DNA of 13,793 nt from DATGFB01 sp032160545 (GCA_032160545.1 JAVHVN010000063.1:1-13793); one strand, 5' to 3'; positions 1 to 6,780 are shown, counted from the stretch's first letter. Numbers and translations are program-made. The notes: a model not told the origin generated them from the sequence alone.

Positions 1-744
1 CCAAAAGCCTGCGGCGGTCGGCTGGTTGTGGTCGATGACCAGGTTGCCAAGCTCGTTGTTGCTGGCCTTGTAATCAGTGGCCGGAATGACCTGGGAGATC
101 TGCTGGTAACTCGACCCGCCGGTGTCCGAACGCAGCACGTCGATGTTGTTCGTCGAAATGTCGTGATAGGTAAGCAGGCTGGTGTCCGCGCCGTAGGCGG
201 CGATCCATTCCCGGTCATCGACGGGCAGCCCCGCTTGGACCGGCGTCTGGATGAAGGTCGCCCCGTTGTCGTCGGACACGGCGACGTTGACCGAGCCGAG
301 GTTCAGGCTGGCGACATAGATCCGGTAGGTCCCTGCCGCTGATTTCTGCGGCGCGAACGCGGTATCGATGTCGCCACCGGATGCGCCCACCTTGCTGACA
401 GCGTTCGGCTGCCCGCTGTAGGTGAGGACGCAGGGCGAGGCACTGCTCGCGCCGCCGACCTGGGTGGCGCGCCAGTACTCGCTGCCCGAACCGACGCCCT
501 CCTCCGACCCGGTCCCGACCAGGTTCTGCCGGGATACGTGAATCGACGGTTCACCCGCGGTGTTCGTTCCACACCCGGCTGCCCCTACCTCCTGCGTCTG
601 GATCTGGCCGTAGGCGAACCCGTTCGCCGCCCCCGCGGTCGCCGAGACGCTGGCCCCGTGCGCCGACGCTGGTAAGCCGACAACGCTCAACGCAGCGACC
701 AGACCGAAGAGACAGAGACGGAAACACAGACGGATCAATCGCAT
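1..744 (-). CDS. Secreted sialidase-like (Asp-box/BNR) protein, C-terminus cut off by window edge
   Basis: I see 248 codons without a stop, running off the left edge. The ATG at 744 is preceded by GGAGG with a 6-base spacer. Residues 1-28 form a signal peptide: basic start (RLIRLCFR), hydrophobic core, and an ASA-H cleavage site near residue 28, so the product is probably exported. Residues 157-164 (SDDNGATF) fit the Asp-box S-x-D-x-G-x-T-[WF], and 206-213 (SDTGGSSY) is a weaker copy at the equivalent place of a second beta-propeller blade. GEPSIHV (64-70) and DDREWIA (176-182) resemble strand motifs of actinobacterial exo-sialidase-like proteins. Two cysteines (58, 105) may pair outside the cell. 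Asp boxes occur in many non-sialidase propellers and the catalytic Arg triad cannot be judged in this fragment, so the enzymatic role is open. It lies 253 bases downstream of the LuxR gene in the same orientation. Confidence 0.72.
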   Translation of the reverse strand, partial: MRLIRLCFRLCLFGLVAALSVVGLPASAHGASVSATAGAANGFAYGQIQTQEVGAAGCGTNTAGEPSIHVSRQNLVGTGSEEGVGSGSEYWRATQVGGASSASPCVLTYSGQPNAVSKVGASGGDIDTAFAPQKSAAGTYRIYVASLNLGSVNVAVSDDNGATFIQTPVQAGLPVDDREWIAAYGADTSLLTYHDISTNNIDVLRSDTGGSSYQQISQVIPATDYKASNNELGNLVIDHNQPTAAGFW

Positions 745-997
745 CTAGATCCTCCAGCGACTAGCGCACATGTCGGGCAACACGGTCATAACGGATCAAC
801 GACGTCCGTGATCACCGGTTACGCCGCGCCGATCCTCGCGAAGCCGTGAGGACGCGGTTACCCCTGCACGCCGCCGCGCGCCTCGCCGGTAGCGGTGATT
901 CGTCCGCCGAGCAGCGATGCGACATCCGACCCGTCCGCGTCGGCCAGTAGCCGGCAGACACGACTGACGGCACGCCCGTCGCGTCGCTGGCCTGCCG

Positions 998-1765
998 CTA
1001 CATGATGCGGAGCCTGGGCGGCCCGCCGCGGGTGGCCCGCTCCCCCGGCTGAGTACCGAGCCAGGCGACGGTCGCGGCGACCCGGTTCGTCACGCCCATC
1101 TTGCGGTAGGCGTGTTCGAGGTGCTTGTGCACCGTCGCCTCGGCGACGCCGAGCCGCCGCGCGGCGGCCCGGTTCGTGAGCCCCTCCGCAACGCATGCCA
1201 GCACGCGCCCCTCGCCGGGCGTGAGCGGCGTCAGTCCGTAGGGCGGGGCACGCCAGAGCCGCGCGAACCGCGCGGCTCGGGACAGCTGTCGGCCGATGGC
1301 ATGCAGCCGCGCCAACTCCCCCTCATCGAAGTCGCGGGCGGCACGATTGAGCGCCAGGCAGGCGAGTCGGTCGTCGGGCAGGCGGAAGGAGACGACCGCC
1401 AGGTGGTCGTCCGCGGCCTCGTGAAGCAACTTCCCGGAGGCGGGAGTCGCCCGAAATGCCCGGTCGCCGAGCAGATCGGAGCGGCGTACCGACACGATCT
1501 GCCCCGTGCGGGTGCGCAGCACGAGCGGACACGTCCCGGCGTTCAACTCGAAGGACGAGATGAGCGGCGGCGCCACCGTCTGCACGGACCGCGACCAATA
1601 CGAGACGCGGCCCCCTACGTCCAGTGCGCCGAACGCCGCGCCGTCGTAATCGATGGTCTCGCCGACGGCGTCCATGACGACACCTGGGACCTCATCGGGG
1701 CGCCTTACACCCAGCACTCGATCGAGCACACCGAGTGCCGCCCGCAAGCTCGCTTCCTCGCCCAT
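998..1765 (-). CDS. LuxR-family regulator with GAF-like N-terminal domain
   Basis: This is a 255-residue cytoplasmic DNA-binding protein. Residues 179-236 are a LuxR/FixJ-type helix-turn-helix: LTPGEGRVLACVAEGLTNRAA, then LGVAEATVHKHLEHAYRKMGV as the recognition region, with the conserved Glu, Gly-Leu-x-N and V-x-x-H features. Residues 10-165 look like a GAF-type sensor fold (DAVGETIDYDGAAFG, and a late FDEGELARLHAIGRQLSRA helix). No receiver-domain Asp or autoinducer-domain pattern is evident, so the ligand is unknown. I prefer the ATG at 1765, behind a weak AGGACAGG. The frame stays open to a GTG at 1849, which would give 283 residues, but that start has CTCCTTCC (anti-SD polarity) in front. 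An inverted repeat lies just upstream (1778-1797). There is no dedicated partner gene; the next gene downstream encodes the sialidase-like protein. Confidence 0.85.
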   Translation of the reverse strand: MGEEASLRAALGVLDRVLGVRRPDEVPGVVMDAVGETIDYDGAAFGALDVGGRVSYWSRSVQTVAPPLISSFELNAGTCPLVLRTRTGQIVSVRRSDLLGDRAFRATPASGKLLHEAADDHLAVVSFRLPDDRLACLALNRAARDFDEGELARLHAIGRQLSRAARFARLWRAPPYGLTPLTPGEGRVLACVAEGLTNRAAARRLGVAEATVHKHLEHAYRKMGVTNRVAATVAWLGTQPGERATRGGPPRLRIM

Positions 1766-1777
1766 GCCTGCCTGTCC

Positions 1778-1797
1778 TATACGCACTTCGTCGTATA
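1778..1797. promoter_or_regulatory. Inverted repeat TATACG-N8-CGTATA upstream of the LuxR gene
   Basis: Two perfect 6-base arms (1778-1783 and 1792-1797) flank an 8-base spacer. The site ends 13 bases before the ATG at 1765. It is AT-rich against a very GC-rich background. An operator for the LuxR product or another dimer would fit, but this is inference. If the regulator starts at the GTG at 1849, the repeat would lie inside the coding region, which would weaken the idea. Confidence 0.35.
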
Positions 1798-1866
1798 GAT
1801 GCTCCGGCTGCCGACAGGTGCGGTCAACGGCAACTGTCCATATGGGCACGGAAGGAGCCGAAGGTC

Positions 1867-1985
1867 ATGCGCTGCATGGGTACTGCGGCAAGCAGCCGAG
1901 CGAGAGCACGTGCAGCCTGACGATCGCCGGCGAACGTGACGAGGTCATCCGGATGGGAATGGAGCGCGAACCGGCCCTCGCATGA
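1867..1985 (+). pseudogene. Frameshifted, truncated DUF1059-like small gene
   Basis: AAGGAG (1852-1857) sits 9 bases before an ATG at 1867 that begins MRCMG and stops after 17 residues at 1920. In another frame of the same stretch (codons at positions divisible by 3, up to the TGA at 1983-1985) the sequence reads PSESTCSLTIAGERDEVIRM, then GMEREPALA and stop. From memory, DUF1059 proteins of about 60 residues begin with a short MRC segment, followed by Cys, T-I-x-G-E-x-D-E-V and an E-H-A…V-H-G tail. Here the start and the core are in different frames and the histidine tail is replaced by a stop. The core frame mostly uses G/C third bases, as real genes here do. I infer a single small indel near 1880 plus loss of the 3' end. 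A chance similarity or a sequencing error cannot be excluded. Confidence 0.4.
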
Positions 1986-2010
1986 GCAGGCATGATCAGG
2001 CGCTCACCGT

Positions 2011-2042
2011 GGACGGCACTGCCGCGCCGTGCAGCGCCGTCC
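2011..2042 (-). terminator. Hairpin terminator candidate of the methyltransferase gene
   Basis: Read on the minus strand it is GGACGGC, G, CTGC, an 8-base loop, GCAG, T, GCCGTCC. This gives a 12-bp stem in which the single imperfect pair is G-U in minus-strand RNA but A-C in plus-strand RNA. It begins 48 bases past the methyltransferase stop codon. No U-tract follows, as is common for actinobacterial terminators. The strand asymmetry supports a role for the leftward transcript. Confidence 0.55.
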
Positions 2043-2089
2043 CGCGCCCCCTTCGTGCCCCCTGTCCGCCCCTCGGTGCCCCGTCCGGC

Positions 2090-3241
2090 TCAGGGCGTCA
2101 GCTCGTAGACCAGGTTGAAGTCGGTGGACGCGGCCACGCGGGCGTCGCTGAAGCCGGCCTCGCGGGCCAGCTGCATCGTGCGCGCCGGGCCGGCCTGGTT
2201 GCCGAGTCCGGTCCGCGGCTCGTCCGACAGGCCGCTGGGCAGGCAGACGAGCATCGACGCGCCGCTGAGCACCTTGCCCAGGGGGTTGAGCCCTTCGGCG
2301 ACCGTGTCCCAGCTCATCGGCTCGACCAGCATCACCCGCCCGTCGTCCTTCACCGCGGACCGGGCTGCCCGCAGCGCGCCGACCGGGTCGGGCATGTCGT
2401 GCAGGCAGTCGAACATGGTGACCAGGTCGTACTCGCCCTCGAGGTCGCTGGCTCCGGAGACCCGGAAGTCCACCCGATCGCTCACGCCGGCCTGCTCGGC
2501 ACGGCCGCGGGCCAGTTCGATCGAGGGCGCGTGGTAGTCGACGCCGTCGAAGGTTGCCGAGGGGAACGCCTCGGCCATCAGAATGGTGGATGCGCCGAGC
2601 CCGCACCCGACGTCGGCCACCCGTCCGCCGGCGGCGAGGCGGTCGCCAATTCCGGTCATCGCCGGGATCCACTCAGGCACGAGATGCGCAACGTAACCAG
2701 GGCGGAAGAACCGCTCCGTTCCCTCGAACATGTCCTCGTGCTGCTCGTGCCACGGGATGCCCTCACCCGTGCGAAACGCCTCAGTCAGCCGGTCGGTCAT
2801 TCGGGTCGCAGCGGTGAGGTTCTGCAGTGCGCCGGCTACGTAGCCGGGGCTGTCCGGGTTGGTGAAGGCCTCGGCCTGCTCGGCATTGAGCCGGTAGCGG
2901 GCCTGGCGGGCCGAATCGCCCGAGTCGCCGCCGGATTCGGCACCCTCGTAGACGACGTAGCCTGCGGCCGCCATCGTCCGAAGCCACTCCCGCAGGTACC
3001 GCTCGGTCAAGCCGGTCTGCTCGGCGAGCTCGGCCGACGTGGACAGGCCGGCATCGCGCAGCGCAGCGAACAGCCCGAGCCGGTCCCCGATCAGCGCCAG
3101 GGGTAGCACGAGTGCGCCGCCGGCGTCGACGACGACCTGGAAGACGAACTGCTCCAGCGCTTCGGGATCGACCTGGTCGCGCTCCGCCGTCCCCGCCGGC
3201 TGCGGGCTCGCCGGGGGTGGTACGTAATCGGTAGTTGACAT
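2090..3241 (-). CDS. Winged-helix plus SAM-dependent methyltransferase protein, Rv2258c-like
   Basis: This is a 383-residue cytoplasmic protein. After a Pro-rich start, residues about 32-110 form a winged-helix/dimerisation region (LIGDRLGLFAALRD, AELAEQTGLTERYLREWLRTM, then AAAGYVVYE), typical of small-molecule methyltransferases and of mycobacterial Rv2258c, which is often misannotated as a regulator. Residues 170-383 carry the class I methyltransferase domain: motif I VADVGCGLGAS (208-218), the acidic ribose contact FDGVDYH (231-237), and FDCLHDMPDP (277-286), equivalent to motif IV. The target is unknown; an O-methyltransferase for a small hydroxylated compound is one possibility. The ATG at 3241 has GGAAAGGA at a suitable distance. 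It is read in the same direction as the nitroreductase gene but 227 bases away, with a near-palindrome between them, so it probably has its own promoter. Confidence 0.85.
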   Translation of the reverse strand: MSTTDYVPPPASPQPAGTAERDQVDPEALEQFVFQVVVDAGGALVLPLALIGDRLGLFAALRDAGLSTSAELAEQTGLTERYLREWLRTMAAAGYVVYEGAESGGDSGDSARQARYRLNAEQAEAFTNPDSPGYVAGALQNLTAATRMTDRLTEAFRTGEGIPWHEQHEDMFEGTERFFRPGYVAHLVPEWIPAMTGIGDRLAAGGRVADVGCGLGASTILMAEAFPSATFDGVDYHAPSIELARGRAEQAGVSDRVDFRVSGASDLEGEYDLVTMFDCLHDMPDPVGALRAARSAVKDDGRVMLVEPMSWDTVAEGLNPLGKVLSGASMLVCLPSGLSDEPRTGLGNQAGPARTMQLAREAGFSDARVAASTDFNLVYELTP

Positions 3242-3305
3242 AGCAATGTCCTTTCCGTCAGCAGCAAGACCTCGCTAGCAGACCGGCAGTACCGAGCCTC
3301 GTCCA

Positions 3306-3321
3306 TACGGAGTACTGCGTA
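3306..3321. promoter_or_regulatory. 16-base near-palindrome upstream of the methyltransferase gene
   Basis: The sequence TACG-G-AGTACT-G-CGTA is symmetric except for one non-complementary pair (3310/3317). It lies 65 bases before the methyltransferase start in a 227-base gap. A dimeric repressor operator is possible. No regulator gene for it can be assigned. Confidence 0.3.
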
Positions 3322-3468
3322 CGGCGCCGGTCCGAGCCGCTGCGGGCTACGCGACCACCGGGCAGGTATCGCGCCGGAGCCCTGTCGACGGCGAACGGCG
3401 CCTTGTTCGACGCCTGACAGTGGCGCCGGAGAGTCTCCAGGGCGTGAGCGGCAGCGATTGAGCCCAGG

Positions 3469-4152
3469 TCATGGCTGGGAAAGCGTCCGGACGGGCGGCC
3501 CGCCCCAGTGCTCCCATCGGGCGAACTCCTCGACCGGATTGCGACTGAGTCTCGTCAACACACGGGTCGGGTAGCCGAGCGGCACGATGGCGGCCAGGGC
3601 GACGGACGACGGCAGCTCTAGGAGGTCCTTGACCGTTCCTTCGGCACCGACGGCGAACGTCGTGAGGACGCCCGCTAGGCCGCGGGCATGCGCAGCCAAG
3701 ATCACGTTGTGCACGAACGGATAGATCGACGCGCCGCTCACGATGCCGACACGCTCCAGCGTCGAGTCGATGGCGGCCACCAGCCGCAGGTCGACGCCGA
3801 TGGCGAGAACGACCGGCGCTTGGGCGAGTTTGCGATACCAGTGCGTGGACTCTGGGTTCACCGCGGCAACGTCGGCGTCGGTCACCGACGTGGGGTCGAT
3901 GCTGTTGAAGGCTCGCTCGCCCAGCTTCTGCTGGGCTATGTAGCGGCGCACCACATCCAAGCCGGCATCGATGACAGCCGACTTCATCTCCGCAGAGCGG
4001 ATCACGACGACCCGCCACCCTTGCTGGTTACCGCCACTCGAGGCGAACCTCGCTACGTCGAGGATGGCGCTGACGTCAGAATCGGTCACAGGTCGGTCGG
4101 TGAACTCTCGGGCCGCGAACGCCGTCCTGACCACGTGCTCGAAGTCAGCCAT
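3469..4152 (-). CDS. Nitroreductase-family FMN oxidoreductase
   Basis: The 227-residue product has the nitroreductase/flavin reductase fold, which transfers hydride from NAD(P)H through FMN to nitro compounds, quinones or similar acceptors. Near the N-terminus AAREFTDRPV gives the Arg that binds FMN phosphate; SSGGNQQGWRVVVI (about 38-51) is the usual FMN/dimer segment (family form SP.NxQPW). ASIYPFVHNVILAAHARGLAG (about 141-161) and VPLGYP (about 190-195) match the second conserved block and the G-Y/F-P motif. RNPVEEF near the end matches the common R-x-P-x-x-E-x-[FV] ending. The ATG at 4152 is chosen over the adjacent TTG at 4155, with GGGAAGG upstream. It follows the LysR gene in the same direction by about 120 bases, so LysR may influence it. 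Physiological substrate unknown. Confidence 0.85.
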   Translation of the reverse strand: MADFEHVVRTAFAAREFTDRPVTDSDVSAILDVARFASSGGNQQGWRVVVIRSAEMKSAVIDAGLDVVRRYIAQQKLGERAFNSIDPTSVTDADVAAVNPESTHWYRKLAQAPVVLAIGVDLRLVAAIDSTLERVGIVSGASIYPFVHNVILAAHARGLAGVLTTFAVGAEGTVKDLLELPSSVALAAIVPLGYPTRVLTRLSRNPVEEFARWEHWGGPPVRTLSQP

Positions 4153-4261
4153 CAACCAGCGCCTTCCCTCGCGTGTCCGGCTTGCCGCACGGTGCGATCG
4201 TCATGTGAATCCTAAGCTCCAGGCGGCGGGGTCCAATGCCCTCGCAGCAGTGTCGAATGCG

Positions 4262-4278
4262 TCGCTGCCCTTCAGCGA
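4262..4278 (-). terminator. Small hairpin across the LysR stop codon
   Basis: TCGCTG and CAGCGA arms with a 5-base loop overlap the LysR stop codon (4272-4274). It could weaken read-through from the LysR gene into the nitroreductase gene. Six pairs and no U-tract make this a weak call. Confidence 0.2.
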
Positions 4279-5177
4279 TGAGGATCGATAGGGTCGCCGG
4301 CTGCCGGCGGTGTCACCGCGGCCCCGGCGATCTGCGCGAACTCCTGGATGTCCTCGCGTGTGCGGCCCTTGGCCCAGACGAGCACCACTCGACTCGGTGC
4401 GACGTCCGGGACGTGTACGTACACCACGTCCGGTCGGACGTAGTACTGCGCGGTCGAGCGCGGGATGATCGCGATGCCGCGCTCCGCGGCGACGTGTTCG
4501 AGCTTCTCCTCCATGCTGCCGATCGCTCGCCGCTGCACTGGGGCGCCGGTGCGGAACTCGGTGGCGACGGCCCGCCACTCGGGCACGAGCTCCGGAGCCT
4601 CGAGCAGGTGCAGGTCGGCCAGTTCGGCCACCGGAAGTGAGTGCCGGACCGCGAGCGGGTGGCCTGCGGGCAGCGCGACCATCCGGTCCTCGGTGAACAG
4701 CGGAAGCTGCGAGAGATTGCGCTCATCGAACGGTGCGCGCACGAAACTGACATCGACGCGGCCATCGTGCACGACATCGGTCTGATCGGCCCATGACGTT
4801 CGCAGGACGTCGATGTCCAGTCCAGGGTGCCGCTCGCGGAACCGCCGCGCAGCGGTCGTCACGACCAGCCCCGGCATGAAGCCGATCGTGAAGCGGGTTG
4901 ACCCGCGCGCAGCTATCCGTACCCGCCGCTGCAGGGCCAGGGTCGACTTCAGAAGCGGGCGAGCGTCCTCGAGCAGTTGGCGGCCGGCTGCCGTAAGGTC
5001 CGTGCCCCGGGCCGAGCGGGTGAACAGCGTGGCGTGCAGTTCGGTCTCCAGCGCCCGGATCTGGCGGGTGAGCACCGGCTGGGCGATGTGTAACTGCTCG
5101 GCCGCTCGGGTCAGGTTGCCGGTCTCGGCGACCGCGGCGAAGTACCGCAGCTTGCGCAGGTCGAGGTCGCTCGGCAC
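4272..5177 (-). CDS. LysR-type transcriptional regulator
   Basis: This is a 301-residue LysR regulator of ordinary length. Residues 5-64 are the winged helix-turn-helix: LRKLRYFAAVAETGNLTRAA, then QLHIAQPVLTRQIRALE as recognition helix, then TLFTRSARGTDLTAAG as the wing. Residues 93-290 form the periplasmic-binding-protein-like effector domain (FTIGFMPGLV at its start). DEVVRL-type aromatic-acid signatures are not evident, so the effector is unknown. It starts at GTG 5177 with no clear Shine-Dalgarno. A perfect T-N11-A box lies 10-24 bases upstream, between it and the divergent SDR pair, the classical layout in which LysR proteins repress themselves and activate the divergent operon. The nitroreductase gene downstream may share its transcript. 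Confidence 0.92.
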   Translation of the reverse strand: MPSDLDLRKLRYFAAVAETGNLTRAAEQLHIAQPVLTRQIRALETELHATLFTRSARGTDLTAAGRQLLEDARPLLKSTLALQRRVRIAARGSTRFTIGFMPGLVVTTAARRFRERHPGLDIDVLRTSWADQTDVVHDGRVDVSFVRAPFDERNLSQLPLFTEDRMVALPAGHPLAVRHSLPVAELADLHLLEAPELVPEWRAVATEFRTGAPVQRRAIGSMEEKLEHVAAERGIAIIPRSTAQYYVRPDVVYVHVPDVAPSRVVLVWAKGRTREDIQEFAQIAGAAVTPPAAGDPIDPHR

Positions 5178-5186
5178 GCGTCGACC

Positions 5187-5201
5187 ATACCCGCGGGGTA
5201 T
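5187..5201. promoter_or_regulatory. LysR box (T-N11-A) between lysR and the SDR pair
   Basis: ATACCC-GCG-GGGTAT is a perfect inverted repeat containing T(5188)-N11-A(5200), the known LysR-family recognition pattern. It is centred 94 bases before the first SDR start. A possible SDR promoter is TTGGAC (5222-5227), 18 bases, GAGAGT (5246-5251), with a poor -10. With that promoter the box is centred near -64, the usual activating position. The promoter is inference; the repeat is directly visible. Confidence 0.65.
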
Positions 5202-5287
5202 CGATCACGACCGGACAGGTCTTGGACGCGGCTCCGGCGCGCGCCGAGAGTGGGCCTCGACAATCACCCCACGAAAGGCCTTCAGCA

Positions 5288-6007
5288 ATGAGCATCTCCG
5301 GATCCCGTGTTCTCGTCGTCGGCGGCACCTCGGGGATCGGGCTGGCTGTCGCGGCGGCCGTCGCCGAGCGCCGCGCCACCCCGATCGTGGCCTCGCGCCG
5401 CGCGGCCAGCGTGCAAACCGCGCTCGCGGCGCTCCCAGCCGGGGCCGAAGGCGCGACCGTCGACCTCACCGACGAGGCGTCCGTGGCGGCGCTGGCGCAG
5501 CAACATGTGCCGTTCGATCATGTCGCCTTCACCGCCGGTGAGCCGCTGGAACTCGTCCCGTTGCGCGACCTGACCTCCGACATCGTCCGGTCCTTCTTCG
5601 AGACGCGCTTCCTCGGCGCGATCGCGGTGGTGCGCGCCGTCGCTCCCCTGCTGCGTCCCGGTGGCTCGATCACGCTGACCAGCGGCACGGCCGGCGATCG
5701 TCCGGGGGCAGGTTGGGCCCTCGGTGCGAGCGTGTGCGGGGCGATGAGCGCGCTGACGCGTGCCCTCGCCGTCGAGCTCGCCCCGGTGCGGGTTAACGCC
5801 GTCGCGCCGGGGGTGGTGCGCAGCCCCCTGTGGTCGAGCATGTCCGTGCAAGATCGCAATGCGATGTATGACGGTGTCGCTGATGCGGTGCCGCTGGGAC
5901 GTGTGGCCGAGGTCGACGACGTCGCGCTCGCCTACGTCTACGCGATGGAGCAGGTCCACGGCACCGGCGTCGTGATCACCGTCGACGGCGGGACGGTACT
6001 GGCGTGA
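5288..6007 (+). CDS. SDR-family protein lacking the catalytic Tyr and Lys
   Basis: The 239-residue Rossmann-fold protein starts at ATG 5288 behind GAAAGG. The NAD(P)-binding loop GGTSGIG (12-18), VDLTD (58-62) and the strand-4 segment FTAG (81-84, usually NNAG) are present, as are TSG with Ser132 and PGVV (174-177). The active site is broken. Where YxxxK should precede the LTRALA helix the sequence is GASVC (146-150), and the usual active-site Asn of helix 4 is Arg107 (ETRFLG). The protein contains no lysine at all, so no shifted catalytic Lys is possible. It may be a cofactor-binding pseudoenzyme, a subunit of a hetero-oligomer with the next SDR, or use another mechanism. The stop overlaps the next start by 4 bases (GTGA), so translation is probably coupled. 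Expression is likely under the divergent LysR. Related sequences with this substitution may form a known subgroup, judged from memory. Confidence 0.85.
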   Translation: MSISGSRVLVVGGTSGIGLAVAAAVAERRATPIVASRRAASVQTALAALPAGAEGATVDLTDEASVAALAQQHVPFDHVAFTAGEPLELVPLRDLTSDIVRSFFETRFLGAIAVVRAVAPLLRPGGSITLTSGTAGDRPGAGWALGASVCGAMSALTRALAVELAPVRVNAVAPGVVRSPLWSSMSVQDRNAMYDGVADAVPLGRVAEVDDVALAYVYAMEQVHGTGVVITVDGGTVLA

Positions 6008-6780
6008 GCAGGCCGATCCTCGTCACCGGTTCGGCCGACGGACTCGGCCTCGCCGCCGCTCGCGAGCTGGTCGCCGACGGCTACCCGGTGATCGGGCACG
6101 CCCGGAACGCCGCGCGCGCCGCGCAGTTGCAGGCCCAAGTGCCCGGTCTCGACGACGTCGTGGTCGGCGACTTCGCCGCACTCGACGAGGTCCGTGCCAT
6201 GGCGGCCACGCTGGCCGATCGTGGACCGTTACAGGCGATCATCCACAACGCGGGAGTCGGGTATCGGGAGCTGCGGCGCATCGAGACTGTCGACGGTCAT
6301 GCTCACGTACTGCAGATCAACGTCCTCGCGCCCTACCTGCTGACGGCGTTGCTGCCGAGACCCGAGCGGCTGGTCTGGCTCAGCTCCGGACTGCATCGCG
6401 ACGGCGATGCCTCGGTCGAGGACATCGACTGGACGCACCGCGCCTGGAATGGATTCCAGGCCTACGCCGACAGCAAGCTGTTCGACGCGACCCTGGCGAT
6501 GGCGCTGGCCCGCCGGTGGCCGCAGGTGCGGTCCAACGCCGTCGAGCCGGGCTGGGTGCCCACCAGGATGGGCGGCCCCGGCGCGCCGGACGACCTCACG
6601 CTGGGCCACGTCACCCGGGCCTGGCTGGCCGAAGCCGTCGCTCCCGAGGCGCAGTTCAGCGGCGGCTACTACTACCACCAGGCGCCAGCCCCCGCGCATT
6701 ACGCCGTCCAGGACCACGCCTTCCAGAGCGAACTGTTCGACGCGTGCGCGCGATTGACCGGCGTCCGCCTGCCCGACTGA
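6004..6780 (+). CDS. Short-chain dehydrogenase/reductase with canonical active site
   Basis: The 258-residue NAD(P)-dependent oxidoreductase begins at GTG 6004, overlapping the previous stop. It has TGSADGLG (8-15), the acidic GDF (55-57), HNAG (81-84), active-site Asn106 (QINVLAPY), Ser127/128, and YADSK with Tyr154 and Lys158. PGWVPTRMGG (182-191) is typical of the retinol-dehydrogenase/WW-oxidoreductase-like classical SDRs that act on alcohols or ketones. Lys158 is the only lysine in the protein. The C-terminal part has a GGYYY segment. Its partner upstream lacks this active site, so this protein would supply the chemistry if the two form a complex. Substrate unknown. The transcript probably ends before 6837, where a new promoter begins, though no strong terminator is visible. 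Confidence 0.9.
   Translation: MSRPILVTGSADGLGLAAARELVADGYPVIGHARNAARAAQLQAQVPGLDDVVVGDFAALDEVRAMAATLADRGPLQAIIHNAGVGYRELRRIETVDGHAHVLQINVLAPYLLTALLPRPERLVWLSSGLHRDGDASVEDIDWTHRAWNGFQAYADSKLFDATLAMALARRWPQVRSNAVEPGWVPTRMGGPGAPDDLTLGHVTRAWLAEAVAPEAQFSGGYYYHQAPAPAHYAVQDHAFQSELFDACARLTGVRLPD

Larger units (their letters stand above)
1766..2089. other. Intergenic region between the LuxR and methyltransferase genes
   Basis: No intact gene is supported here. The stretch holds the TATACG/CGTATA inverted repeat next to the LuxR gene, the DUF1059-like relic on the + strand (1867-1985), and a strong hairpin (2011-2042) behind the methyltransferase gene. Between the hairpin and the methyltransferase stop is a C-rich tract (2043-2089) with an imperfect repeat of GTGCCCC-type words. 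Confidence 0.6.

Noticed and set aside
818..861. CGGTTAC repeated at 818-824 and 855-861
   Set aside because: Two short direct copies without symmetry or a clear promoter context; likely chance.
858..997. Open minus-strand stretch after the LuxR stop (RVCRLLADADGSDVASLLGG…)
   Set aside because: It has moderately coding-like third bases but is out of frame with LuxR, lacks its own start and matches no family I know. A relic is possible, but support is too thin to annotate.
1982..3106. Long + strand open frame opposite the methyltransferase
   Set aside because: Its residues (many His, Arg, Gly, Pro) have no family pattern, while the minus strand carries clear methyltransferase motifs and a good ribosome site. 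It is the antisense of a real high-GC gene.
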